Source: Achromobacter sp. HZ34 (GTDB taxonomy: Bacteria; Pseudomonadota; Gammaproteobacteria; Burkholderiales; Burkholderiaceae_B). From it: DNA of 64,000 nucleotides. The stretch lies in assembly GCF_002209485.1 (NCBI RefSeq), contig NZ_NJIX01000001.1, positions 1,240,001-1,304,000 of the forward strand, written 5' to 3'. A program made the position numbers and the translations under genes. A model generated the notes under the pieces. That model ran no database searches. It had not been told where the DNA came from and saw only the letters and a program-made list of their open reading frames with translations. This document shows, one piece after another, positions 1 to 8,678 of this stretch (the first letter of the stretch is position 1; each line of letters opens with the position of its first letter).

Positions 1-585
1 CCGTAGCGCGCCAACGTCAGGCAACCGATAGGGACTCCGATGCGCGGTCTTGCCCGTGCCGGGCGTCAACATCAATGTCTGCGGCACATCGCCTTCCACC
101 GTGATGCGCGCAAGGTCGCCCATCAGGTTCAGTAAAAAATAGCTTTCGAGTTCACGCGCGGGCAGGCGTATGCGCAGCGGTTCGCCGGCCTGGCCCAGCC
201 TGATGATCAGGCGGCCGATGCGGGCCTGGCTGGCATCAACGGTCGTCGCGCCCGGCAAGACGGCCGTCCATGTCATGGTTTCAATCCGGCGGCGCCGCGC
301 CCATTCGAAAAACCCCGTGTCCGCGCCCGTGTAGTCCAGGAAGCGCGGCCAGTCTGAGCCGGCGGGCGTGCAGAAGTTGTCGAACACGGTCCAGTCGATG
401 CGTTCGTGCGGCTCCACATGCAGGTCGGCCTTCTTGCCCAGCGCCGCCGGACCGATGACCAGGCGGCCCACGCCACGCTCGCGCACCAGAACGTGACTGC
501 CTGGCCCCGTCAGGTCGATGGGAAACTTTCCATCGGCCGCGATGGGACCGGAGGTCGGCGAGCTTGCGTGATCGTTGTGCGGCAC
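1..585 (-). CDS. Hypothetical protein, C-terminus beyond window edge
   Basis: The reading frame is open from a GTG at 585 to the window edge, about 195 codons. It begins VPHNDHASSPTSG and contains HVLVRERGVGRLVIGPAALG and DLARITVEGDVPQTLMLTPG. A Shine-Dalgarno AGGAG lies six bases before the GTG, and codon use is strongly G/C at third positions, so it looks like a real gene. I do not recognise the family. It looks soluble and has no signal peptide. It starts just after the point where the upstream HAD gene loses its homology, so its 5' end or promoter may have been created by a deletion. The missing C-terminus could identify it. Confidence 0.6.
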   Translation of the reverse strand, partial: MPHNDHASSPTSGPIAADGKFPIDLTGPGSHVLVRERGVGRLVIGPAALGKKADLHVEPHERIDWTVFDNFCTPAGSDWPRFLDYTGADTGFFEWARRRRIETMTWTAVLPGATTVDASQARIGRLIIRLGQAGEPLRIRLPARELESYFLLNLMGDLARITVEGDVPQTLMLTPGTGKTAHRSPYRLPDVGALR

Positions 586-616
586 GGAGGACTCCTGGAG
601 TGTCGGGGGCGGGCTG

Positions 617-994
617 GGGTTCGAAAGGCAGCAGATCCAGCACCGGCGGTCCGTAAGGCGCAGCCAGGTTGGAGCAAAGCGCTACGTGGATACCGCGCTG
701 CCGCAGGGCGATCAGCGTAGGCACGGCATCGTCGAACAGGGTGATCGACCGGATCTCTTCTTGTAGTTCAGCGTCCAGCGCATCCAGGTCCGCCTCGCTG
801 ACCATCCCCCCGAACAGGCTGGCCGCCTGCCTCAGGTCAAGCGCATTGCTCATTGCCTTGATGCCATCATCCCGTTGGCGCGGACGACCCGACTCATGAA
901 GCAGCCGGACCAGCTTGCGGAATGGCCGTGTAGGCCGCTCGATTCGGACCAGGGTACCAAAAACGTCAAACGCAACGGCTCTGATTGCCATCAT
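617..994 (-). pseudogene. HAD-superfamily hydrolase, 3'-truncated
   Basis: From ATG at 994 the protein reads MMAIRAVAFDVFGTLV, which is the HAD motif I region (DxFGT). It continues through a cap-like helical stretch to IHVALCSN, which fits motif II with its Ser/Asn. Homology stops near LLPFEP at about residue 126. The Lys motif (usually within a KPD/KPE segment) and the acidic motif IV expected in a protein of about 200-230 residues are absent. The frame stays open to 281, but that stretch is arginine-rich read-through antiparallel in codon quality to the gene starting at 585. The remnant should be inactive because the metal-binding Asp pair of motif IV is gone. Confidence 0.65.
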
Positions 995-1046
995 TCTTCC
1001 CAAGCAGGCGCGGAAGCAATGATGTACCACAAACACTTGCCGCATG

Positions 1047-1071
1047 GGGATGACGGCAGTGCCGTCATCCC
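1047..1071 (-). terminator. Hairpin after the autotransporter gene
   Basis: An 11-bp perfect stem, GGGATGACGGC with GCCGTCATCCC and an AGT loop, lies 17 bases past the stop of the autotransporter read on the minus strand. No strong U-run follows directly; the next T-rich stretch is about 12 bases further. The position supports termination between the autotransporter and the HAD remnant, but the lack of a U-tract lowers confidence. Confidence 0.5.
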
Positions 1072-1087
1072 TGTCACTACAGCCAGG

Positions 1088-4072
1088 TCAGAACCTCCAG
1101 GCCAGGTTGATCATGCCCGAGTTCTGCGTATTGCCGCCGCCGAACTCGCCTCCGTAGGCCAGGCCCAATGACACGTTGCGCGACACCGCCACATCGGCGC
1201 TCAATTCCACCAGCGCGCCGTCGCGTGCCTGCGGTACTCCAGCGACCGTAAAGGAATCGCTGCCCTGGAAAGCAAGCGTCGAATGCGTAGTCACATCGCC
1301 AAAGGCATGGCGCCAGCCCAGCGTACCGCGCAGCGTTCCTTCCAGGCTCCCCAGCGCGAAGCTGGTGCGCGAACGCAAACCCAAAGTGGTTGTCGTCAGG
1401 GTATTGCGGTCGCCCTCGCCACTCAATGCGGCCGAGCCTCCCGACTCAGAGAAACCGCGCGTACGCAAGTCGCTCCACGCCACCCCCGCGAAGGGCTCCA
1501 GTGTCAACGCGCCGGTCACTGGTAAGGCATAGCCCAATTCGGTGAACAGTTGGCCTGTGCTGGCACCGTAGCTGGACTTCAAGGACTGGCTGAAGCCGCT
1601 GGTGTCGATGCTGCGGTTAGTATCGATGTCATGCCACGTATAGCTGCCGCCCGCCAGGAAATTGAGCCGGCCCGCGCCGGTTGCGAAACTGCGGCCACCG
1701 TAGACCGTCGCGCTGTAGTTGCTGATGTCAGCCTTGGACGACACTTCGCCCGCGCGGCTGTGCGTTTCGCCATAACCTAGCGCACCGCCCGCGCGCCAGC
1801 CGCCGCCCACCGCCTGGTCGCCGCCGACGAAAATGCCGGTGGTGTTCTGCGTCACGCGCGCTGCGTCGCCCCCGCCTCCGAAAGTCTGCCAGGTCCCATA
1901 CAATTGAGCCCACGCCGGCTTGGCCGACGACGCCGGCAACGAACCGAGGTTGCTTGCCACATCGCTGGTGCCAGCTTGCGCGGTCGGCGCGCCGGCGAGC
2001 AGGTTGGCGCTAAGGTTCGCGCGGAAGTGCTCCAGCGGCAGCGCGCGTGCCGTGTCGGCCCCCGCGCGCAGGGTGGCAGCCGTGGACGCATGCGCTTCGC
2101 CGGACAGCGCCTTGAAGACCGACTGCGGCTGCCCCGCGGCAAGGTTCTCTACCTGGCGATACAGCGCGTTGCCCGAACCCAGGCTCTCCAGGGCGTTGGC
2201 CGCGGCGCGCTGGTTGCGCGATCCCGCCGCGTCGGCGAAGGTCATCGGACGCGTACCACCGCTGCCGCCTGAGGTGCCGCCGGAAGCACCGCCGCCAGTG
2301 GTTCCACCTTGCGGCGCCGTGCCACCCGCGTCGTCGCCCGATGGTGCACCCGGATCCGTCACTTCCTTGCGCTGCAGCGTCAGGGTCAGCTCGTTGCCAT
2401 TGTTGGTGACCTTGCCATCCAGGAACGCGAGATCGCTTGCCACGTGGTCGAAGTTTCCGGTAATTCCGCCGCCCGCGCTCATGACCGAATAAGGGACCGC
2501 GGTCGTGTAGTTGCCATTGGCGGAAATGCTGGCCAACGTTCCCGCCACGTTTGCCGTTCCAGATACTTCAACCTTGCTCGCTGTCTGCGTGGTGACATCG
2601 GAAAGGATGCGCAGCGTCGACCCACTGGCCATCGTCAGATTGCCATTGACCTTGAGCACGCCCGGGCTGTTGCCCGTCGCATCGCCAGGCGACAACATAC
2701 CGCCGCTGTTGATGTTGGTGGTGCCGACCGTCCCAGTGCCCGCAAGCACGCCTCCCTGGGCCACCGTGACAGGACCACTCAATGTACTGAGGACATTCAA
2801 GGTACCCTGGTTGATCTGGGTCGGTCCAGCGAACGTATTGGTCCCCGTCAACGTTGCCGTACCCGTGCCCGTTTTCTCGAAGTTGGAGAACCCGACATAT
2901 TGAACATGGCTGTCGCTCGGGTTGCTGCCGATCAGCGACATGTCGAAAGACTGATCAGCCGACCCACCCAGCGCCAGCGTGGAAGTGCCGCCGATAACAT
3001 ACGCCTTGCCGACAATCACGCTGCCCTGCTGGATTTCCAGGCGGTTGTTGCCAAACAGGAAAAGGGCGTAGTTACGCAGGGAGCCGTCTCCGAACAGTCC
3101 TCCGGAAATCGTGCCGGAGTTGATGACGTTCAGATTGGACCCCGCCACGCCGTAGCCGCCGCCACCGCTGCCGCCGCCGACATTGCCGGGAGCGGAAGCG
3201 TCTTCACCCCCCTTGCCTCCGGCCCCGCCGGCGATGGTGCCGGCGTTGGTCAGCGTGCCATTGGACATGGTCAAACCGCTACCGCCCCCGCCCCCTTGCC
3301 CGAGTGCCGCGGTCGTGGTGTCCAACGCCTTGCCACCATTGCCACCTGCTCCGCCGATGAGCGAACCATTCGCATCGATGGTGATGTGCTGCCCGCTGGT
3401 AAGCGACCACAAGGCAGTTCCACCGTCGCCGCCGCCGGCTGCGCTGGTGTTCATGAAGACGCCATTACCGCCATTGCCGCCCGCGCCGCCTGTCAATACC
3501 GCGCTGACGGTAATGTCGCCGCCGGTGGTCAGTACAGCCAACGCACCGCCGCCGCCGCCGCCCGCGCCGCTGTATGCCGCGGCATGACCAATCGCGGCGT
3601 TGCCGCCTGCGCCACCGGCGCCGCCAGTGATGGCCGTGGATATCGTCTGCGTGCTGGACAGCTGGACGCCGATCGCGCCACCACCACCGCCGCTTCCGCC
3701 GCTGCCGCCCGAGGTGCCGCCACCGCCACCGCCACCCGCCCCGCCGGGTTGAGTACTGCTGTTGCCACCTGAGCCGCCGCCACCCGCGACGCCGCCCATG
3801 CCGCCGAAGTTCCCGCCATCATCACCGTCCGTGACGGTGTTGCCGCCCGAACCCGCTGTGCCGCCAGCACCTGACGCATTGCCCAGGCCGGTAATGTCAC
3901 CCGCCCCGCCCAGGTCTCCAGTCCAGTTTCCCATCACACCGTTAACACCATCGCCGCCGTCGGCATGTGCATAGGGTGCGGCAGCGGTGGAAAGGGCCAA
4001 TGCCAGGGCCCACGTGAGAGGGGTGAGACGGAAATGCGTGCGCACAGCGGCTACAACTGAAGGGGCTGACAT
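1088..4072 (-). CDS. Autotransporter with glycine-rich passenger (type Va)
   Basis: This 994-residue secreted protein probably places a passenger on the cell surface through its own outer-membrane barrel. Residues 1-37 form a signal peptide ending AYAHA before DGG. Residues 40 to about 320 are an extremely Gly-rich passenger (GGAGG and GGGGG blocks, with repeated 'GGAGGNGG' units). At about 400-430 there is a passenger-associated transport repeat (EKTGTGTATLTG, then INQGTLNV). A Gly/Ser/Thr/Pro linker follows at about 580-610. The last 280 residues fit an autotransporter beta-barrel, starting near WAQLYGTWQTFGGG and ending with the classic terminal Phe (INLAWRF). No protease triad or RGD motif was recognised. 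It is monocistronic with its own upstream region. Substrate and host target are unknown. Confidence 0.93.
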   Translation of the reverse strand: MSAPSVVAAVRTHFRLTPLTWALALALSTAAAPYAHADGGDGVNGVMGNWTGDLGGAGDITGLGNASGAGGTAGSGGNTVTDGDDGGNFGGMGGVAGGGGSGGNSSTQPGGAGGGGGGGTSGGSGGSGGGGGAIGVQLSSTQTISTAITGGAGGAGGNAAIGHAAAYSGAGGGGGGALAVLTTGGDITVSAVLTGGAGGNGGNGVFMNTSAAGGGDGGTALWSLTSGQHITIDANGSLIGGAGGNGGKALDTTTAALGQGGGGGSGLTMSNGTLTNAGTIAGGAGGKGGEDASAPGNVGGGSGGGGYGVAGSNLNVINSGTISGGLFGDGSLRNYALFLFGNNRLEIQQGSVIVGKAYVIGGTSTLALGGSADQSFDMSLIGSNPSDSHVQYVGFSNFEKTGTGTATLTGTNTFAGPTQINQGTLNVLSTLSGPVTVAQGGVLAGTGTVGTTNINSGGMLSPGDATGNSPGVLKVNGNLTMASGSTLRILSDVTTQTASKVEVSGTANVAGTLASISANGNYTTAVPYSVMSAGGGITGNFDHVASDLAFLDGKVTNNGNELTLTLQRKEVTDPGAPSGDDAGGTAPQGGTTGGGASGGTSGGSGGTRPMTFADAAGSRNQRAAANALESLGSGNALYRQVENLAAGQPQSVFKALSGEAHASTAATLRAGADTARALPLEHFRANLSANLLAGAPTAQAGTSDVASNLGSLPASSAKPAWAQLYGTWQTFGGGGDAARVTQNTTGIFVGGDQAVGGGWRAGGALGYGETHSRAGEVSSKADISNYSATVYGGRSFATGAGRLNFLAGGSYTWHDIDTNRSIDTSGFSQSLKSSYGASTGQLFTELGYALPVTGALTLEPFAGVAWSDLRTRGFSESGGSAALSGEGDRNTLTTTTLGLRSRTSFALGSLEGTLRGTLGWRHAFGDVTTHSTLAFQGSDSFTVAGVPQARDGALVELSADVAVSRNVSLGLAYGGEFGGGNTQNSGMINLAWRF

Positions 4073-4330
4073 CGATCAATACATCCTGGGCAATGTCCCA
4101 CGGGTCCGCCTGATGGCGTCAATGACTCACATGGAAGGGTCTACGGCCGCGCCTGGCGCGGTATGCCCACCCTTTACGGTTCAATCGAGTATTTATTAAG
4201 CCGATCCGCTCAACAAATTCGTTGACTCAGCTGTCCGTCAAAATAGTCTGAAATTATCCGCGTTTTAGCGATACGGTCAGGCATGCGAATCTCGTTTTCA
4301 CCAGCCACGTTCAGCCTGCTGTGCGCTTCG
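4073..4330. promoter_or_regulatory. Upstream region of the autotransporter
   Basis: This 258-bp gap holds the only possible promoter region for the autotransporter (read leftward) and also the 3' end of the patatin operon. It is visibly more AT-rich than its flanks around 4,190-4,265. At 4211-4224, CAACAAATTCGTTG is an imperfect palindrome (two mismatches). I cannot assign -35/-10 boxes with confidence. Confidence 0.35.
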
Positions 4331-5224
4331 TCAAGCCGGCCGTCCTGGCTTGATCGCTCCCTGTGCCGCCGCACGCGTCCAGTCCTCGCCGACCGCGCCC
4401 ATCAAAGCCTCGGCCTGGGCCAGCCCCGCCCGCAAAGCAGCAGGCCGTCGCGCGGGATCGAGCACGTTGTCTCCCAGCGCCTCGCGCGAGCGCTCGTCGG
4501 GAACGACGACCTTGACCACGCTGCCGGCGCAAGTCAAGGCAGCCACCTCCGCCCGCAAGTGCCCCGCGACAGGATTGCCCTCGCCATAGCCGAACGGCGC
4601 CAGTACCACCACGTACCCTGCTCCCGTGGCGACGTCCGCATTGGTAAGGGAATGGACGCCGCCATCCATGTACGACTCCCCGCCAATGCTGACCGCGGGC
4701 CACGTTCCCGGCACCGCGCAACTGGCCGCGACCGCATCGATCAATGGCACGCCGTCCGCCGCGCTGAACACCCGCGCCGCACCCGTCCGCGCAGCCACGG
4801 CCACCAGGCGCAAATCACGCGCCGGCCAGTCCTCCCGCTCCAGCCTTGCAGCGATGAGTGCCCGCCGCTCTTCCCACGCCGGCGTCTCCGCGCGCAAGGC
4901 ATACGCGCCGATACGCCGGCGCGCCGCCATCAGATCGCCGCGCACTTTCTCGATCAGCGCGCGATTGCGGCCATCGGCGTCCGACTGCGAATACTCACGA
5001 AACGTCTCGCGCAAGGCAGGTGGCGGCGTGATCTGCGCCGCCGCCAGGCGCTCCAGGTCATCCCCGGCGGCCAGCCGCGCCCCGACGACGGCACCCGCCG
5101 ACGTACCGACGAAACAGTCCGCCTGGCGCAGGTCGATGCCGTAGCGCGCCAGACCCGCCAGCAGCCCGATCTCCCAGGCAATCCCGCTGACGCCACCGCC
5201 GCCGAGAACCACGCACCGCGTCAC
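4331..5224 (-). CDS. Patatin-like phospholipase family protein
   Basis: A 297-residue patatin-domain hydrolase, probably an acyl-ester lipase using a Ser-Asp dyad. The oxyanion-hole loop GGGGVSG is at residues 8-14. The nucleophile elbow GTSAG puts Ser at about 42, and the Asp partner sits in the DGG motif at about 187 (YMDGGVHS). There is no signal peptide, so it is likely cytosolic. Its ATG overlaps the stop of the CoA transferase gene by four bases (ATGA), so translation is coupled and it is the last gene of the operon. A lipase or lactone/ester hydrolase after a Baeyer-Villiger oxygenase makes biochemical sense, because that oxygenase makes esters. The substrate is inferred, not shown. 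Confidence 0.88.
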   Translation of the reverse strand: MTRCVVLGGGGVSGIAWEIGLLAGLARYGIDLRQADCFVGTSAGAVVGARLAAGDDLERLAAAQITPPPALRETFREYSQSDADGRNRALIEKVRGDLMAARRRIGAYALRAETPAWEERRALIAARLEREDWPARDLRLVAVAARTGAARVFSAADGVPLIDAVAASCAVPGTWPAVSIGGESYMDGGVHSLTNADVATGAGYVVVLAPFGYGEGNPVAGHLRAEVAALTCAGSVVKVVVPDERSREALGDNVLDPARRPAALRAGLAQAEALMGAVGEDWTRAAAQGAIKPGRPA

Positions 5225-6498
5225 AGGATGCCCCGCTCGGCCAGGTCCCGCAGGGCATCCGGCGTCAGGCCCAGCAGGTCGCCATAGACTTCCTCGTTAT
5301 GCTGGCCAAGGTCAGGCGCGGGCTCGATCGGCTTGTTCTCGCGGCCGGCAAAGCGGGGGAATACGCCCGCCATGCGCACCGGTCCGATACGCGGATGGTC
5401 CACCGTGGCGATGCTGCCGCGCGCCTCGTAATGCGGATCCTGCATGATGTCGTCGATGCCGTAGATGAAGGAATAGGCCAGCTTGGCTTCATCCAGTGTG
5501 CGACGCAGATCGTCTTCCGGCTGCCCCACTATCCATTCCGCCACCAGCGCGTTCAAATCATCGACGTGCTCCCAGCGCTTGGCATGGGTCGCATAGCGTG
5601 GGTCCGTCGCCAGCTCCGGACGTTCCATGGCCACGCACAGCCGCTGGAAACCGGCATCCGCCGAAATCGTCAGGATCATGTACCGGCCGCTGGCCGTCAG
5701 GAAATGCTCTCCCGGCGCCGCCGCGAAGTGCTTGTTGCCGCGCCGGCCGCGCACCACGCCCAGGCGGTCGTATTCCGGCACCAGCACCTCGGTGAAGCGG
5801 ATGACCGATTCGTACATGGACAGGTCGATCTCCTGCCCGCCCCCGCCCATGACGTCGCGATGATAAAGCGCCATCATCAACGAATACGCGCCCAGCAAGG
5901 CCGTCTGGTAGTCCGCCGTGGAAGTCCCGATGCGCACCGGCGGTCGGTCCGGAAAGCCCGTGATGTTGAGCAGGCCGCCGAAAGCCAGGCCGATGCGGTC
6001 GTAACCCGCCCGCGTCCGGTAAGGCCCCGTCTGGCCGAACCCCGACACCCGCAGCAGGATGAGTCCGGGATTGTGCTCCTTGAGCCGTTCGTAGCCTATG
6101 CCCCATGCCTCCAGCGTGCCCGGCCGAAAATTTTCCACCACCGCGTCTGCCTGTTCGACCAGGCGGCATAGCAGCCGCTGGCCTTCCGGCTCCCGCAGGT
6201 TCAGGGTGATGGATTTCTTGTTGCGGCCTTCGACATGCCAGTACAGGCATTCGCCTTCGACAAAGGGCCCCAGATCGCGCACGGTATCGCCCCGTTCCGG
6301 CACCTCCACCTTGATCACCTCGGCGCCGAAGTCGCCGAACAGGGTGCACGCGACCGGCCCGGCCACCATCGTCCCAAGGTCCAGGATGCGCAGTCCACTG
6401 AGAAGATGCGGGCCGGGCGACCGCTGGCGGCGGGTGTCCTCGCCGGCCGAATTCCTTCGCTGAGCTGCGTCAGCGCCACCACCAGTCGATGTATTCAT
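5221..6498 (-). CDS. Class III CoA transferase (CaiB/BaiF family)
   Basis: A 425-residue family III CoA transferase. The N-terminus carries the usual GLRILDLGTMVAGPVACTLF and FGAEVIKVE segments, with DFGAEV giving the expected Asp-containing loop. Further on are VENFRPGTLEAWG and LILLRVSGFGQTGPY, which are diagnostic of the family. Such enzymes move CoA between carboxylic acids such as formate, oxalate, succinate, carnitine or aromatic acids. The start overlaps the monooxygenase stop by four bases and its stop overlaps the patatin start, so all three are co-translated. About 30 hydrophilic N-terminal residues precede the domain; a start nearer GLRILDLG cannot be excluded. The acyl acceptor is unknown. 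Confidence 0.93.
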   Translation of the reverse strand: MNTSTGGGADAAQRRNSAGEDTRRQRSPGPHLLSGLRILDLGTMVAGPVACTLFGDFGAEVIKVEVPERGDTVRDLGPFVEGECLYWHVEGRNKKSITLNLREPEGQRLLCRLVEQADAVVENFRPGTLEAWGIGYERLKEHNPGLILLRVSGFGQTGPYRTRAGYDRIGLAFGGLLNITGFPDRPPVRIGTSTADYQTALLGAYSLMMALYHRDVMGGGGQEIDLSMYESVIRFTEVLVPEYDRLGVVRGRRGNKHFAAAPGEHFLTASGRYMILTISADAGFQRLCVAMERPELATDPRYATHAKRWEHVDDLNALVAEWIVGQPEDDLRRTLDEAKLAYSFIYGIDDIMQDPHYEARGSIATVDHPRIGPVRMAGVFPRFAGRENKPIEPAPDLGQHNEEVYGDLLGLTPDALRDLAERGIL

Positions 6499-8546
6499 TG
6501 CTGCTCCTCCAGCGGCGCCATGGCCTGAATTCGCTCATTGGCCTGCCCCGCTCCCTTGACGTGGTAATCCCCCAGATCGGCCCGGCGCGCCATATGCCAA
6601 TAGTCGTCGTTGCGGAATGGCGTGGTGGCGACCACCCTGCCCTGGGCGTTGCGATACCAGTTGCTCATGCCGCGATGCGTCCAGATCATGCGTCCATGCG
6701 CGGCCTGGACCCGGTCGTTGTAGGCGTCGTGCCGATCGCGCCGAACCTCGATCTCCATTCCTGGTCCGCCCGCCCGCAATGCCTGGCGCAAGAGATTCAG
6801 GACGTAGCTGACCTGGGTTTCCAGCAAGGCCACGACGCTGCCGCCATGGCCCAACGCGGTATTCGGCCCGGCCAGCATGAAGAAGTTGGGGAAGTCCGGC
6901 ACGGCCACGCCCATGAAAGCCTGTGCGCCCGCGGCATCCCAGGCCTCGCGTATGGATCGTCCGCCACGGCCGTAAAGCTTGAACGAGGACAGCATGTTGA
7001 TGGCGTCGAAGCCCGTGGCCACCACCAGCACATCGGCGCGATGCCGCTCGCCAGTGCCGGTGACGATGTCCTGTCCTTCGACGCGGTCGATCCCACCCGT
7101 CACCAGCCTGACGTTCTGGCGGGCCATGGTGCGATACCAGCCGTTATCCATCAACATGCGTTTGCCGAAGGGCGGATAGTCGGGCAAGACGTCCGGCAGC
7201 AGTTCCTGGCGCTGGCCCAGCTCGGCCTTGATGTAGTCGGTGAAATAGGCACGATGGCGATCGTTGGTCTTGTTGATCGCGCGCTCCGGATGCGGCCATT
7301 CCGGATCGATCTGCAGGGACGCGTGGATGCGGTCGTTGAAGATATAAGCCAGGCGCTGCCGATACCACTCCTGGTAGAACGGCACTTCACGCAGCAGGAA
7401 GCGCGGCCCCAGCGGCACCGGTTTCTGGAATTTCTCGAACGGCGCGGCCCATTGGCGGGAGCGCTGGAACACGGTCAACTGGCCGACCTGGTCCACGATG
7501 GCGGGCACCACCTGCATGGCGCTCGCGCCGTTGCCGATCACGGCCACCTCCTTGCCGCGCAAGTCCAGGTCTTGCGGCCAGCGCGCGGTATGGAAGCACG
7601 GGCCCGCGAAGCTCTCCAGTCCTGGGATGGCCGGCATCTTGGGTACGTTCAGCAGGCCCACGGCGCTGATCAACAGGTTGCCGCGCAAGCTGTCGCGCGT
7701 GCCGTCGGCGGTCACGGTATCCACGGTCCAGCCGCGCTTCTCCTCGTCGTAGCGTGCCGACTCGACACGCGTGAAAAAGCGGATATTGCGCCGGATCCCG
7801 TAGCGCGTCGCAACGTCTTCGAAGTAAGCCTGGATCTCTTCGCGCAAGGCGAAATAGCGCGACCAGTCGTGCTTGGCGAACGAGTACGAATAGATATGGT
7901 TGGGCGTGTCGACGCCGGCACCGGGATAGGTATTCTCGTGCCACGTGCCGCCCACTTCGCCGTTCTTCTCGATCAGGGTGTAAGGGATGCCGGCGCCCTG
8001 CAGCCGGATCGCCGCGCAGATACCCGCAACGCCCCCACCGATGATGACCGCGTGGTAACCCGCCGGCACGTCGAAGGCGTCGGCTTGGTCCAGCGCCAGG
8101 TCGGGATCCTGCCCCAGCCAGGCGCTGATCATGGGCCCGTAGCTGTCCGGGATAGGTTCGCCGACGCTGATCCGCAGCATTTGCGCGAGCAATTCCGGCG
8201 CCGGCGCGGGCAAGTTGGGGGCGCGGCCGGCACGCCAGGCCAGGATGGCCTCCCTGGCCGCCGCCCTCACCTCCTGCTGCACGTCGTCCGGCAGGCCGCC
8301 GGAATCGTTGTCGTCGATGCCGCGGATGCGGGAACAGTGGTAGCGCTCCGCCAGCCAGCGGCGATCGCCGGTCAGGTGCACCAGTACCATCAGCAACGTC
8401 GGCAGATTGGCGGCGGGCAGCGCCGCGATCAACTCGCCCGCCCAGGGATCGCCAGCCGCGGGGACGTCATTCACCGAAGAATCCGCGTAATCGCGCGATT
8501 CGAACGTTTGGGGCCTGCCGGTGGAAGGACTGAACGGGGAAGACAT
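6495..8546 (-). CDS. Flavin monooxygenase, Baeyer-Villiger type, with N-terminal extension
   Basis: This 683-residue FAD/NADPH enzyme probably inserts oxygen into a ketone to give an ester or lactone. The FAD Rossmann motif IIGGGVAG is at about 168-175, followed by GGTWHENTYPGAGVD. The Baeyer-Villiger fingerprint FxGxxxHxxxWP is present as FAGPCFHTARWP at about 313-324. The NADPH motif VIGNGASA is at about 336-343. Residues 1-160 are an extension absent from the short enzymes of the family. The start chosen is the ATG at 8546 (MSSPFSP), with AGGAG eleven bases upstream; a longer frame upstream lacks coding character. The gene sits between the Bug receptor and the CoA transferase, so it probably acts on the imported carboxylate or a product of it. 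Confidence 0.92.
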   Translation of the reverse strand: MSSPFSPSTGRPQTFESRDYADSSVNDVPAAGDPWAGELIAALPAANLPTLLMVLVHLTGDRRWLAERYHCSRIRGIDDNDSGGLPDDVQQEVRAAAREAILAWRAGRAPNLPAPAPELLAQMLRISVGEPIPDSYGPMISAWLGQDPDLALDQADAFDVPAGYHAVIIGGGVAGICAAIRLQGAGIPYTLIEKNGEVGGTWHENTYPGAGVDTPNHIYSYSFAKHDWSRYFALREEIQAYFEDVATRYGIRRNIRFFTRVESARYDEEKRGWTVDTVTADGTRDSLRGNLLISAVGLLNVPKMPAIPGLESFAGPCFHTARWPQDLDLRGKEVAVIGNGASAMQVVPAIVDQVGQLTVFQRSRQWAAPFEKFQKPVPLGPRFLLREVPFYQEWYRQRLAYIFNDRIHASLQIDPEWPHPERAINKTNDRHRAYFTDYIKAELGQRQELLPDVLPDYPPFGKRMLMDNGWYRTMARQNVRLVTGGIDRVEGQDIVTGTGERHRADVLVVATGFDAINMLSSFKLYGRGGRSIREAWDAAGAQAFMGVAVPDFPNFFMLAGPNTALGHGGSVVALLETQVSYVLNLLRQALRAGGPGMEIEVRRDRHDAYNDRVQAAHGRMIWTHRGMSNWYRNAQGRVVATTPFRNDDYWHMARRADLGDYHVKGAGQANERIQAMAPLEEQQ

Positions 8547-8678
8547 GGGTGTATCGGCTCCTGCTTGGAAAAAGCATCCCCCGGACCGGCGCCACGGCGC
8601 CGGTCTCGACAAGGCTGGATGCTGAAAGGTTGGGTGCAGCGCAGTGGCTGTGGAAGCCGCGTGGCGCTGCCCGGATCG

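Noticed and set aside
2309-3772. Plus-strand open frame opposite the autotransporter
   Set aside because: It mirrors the Gly/Ala-rich repeats of the autotransporter and has no ribosome site or domain.
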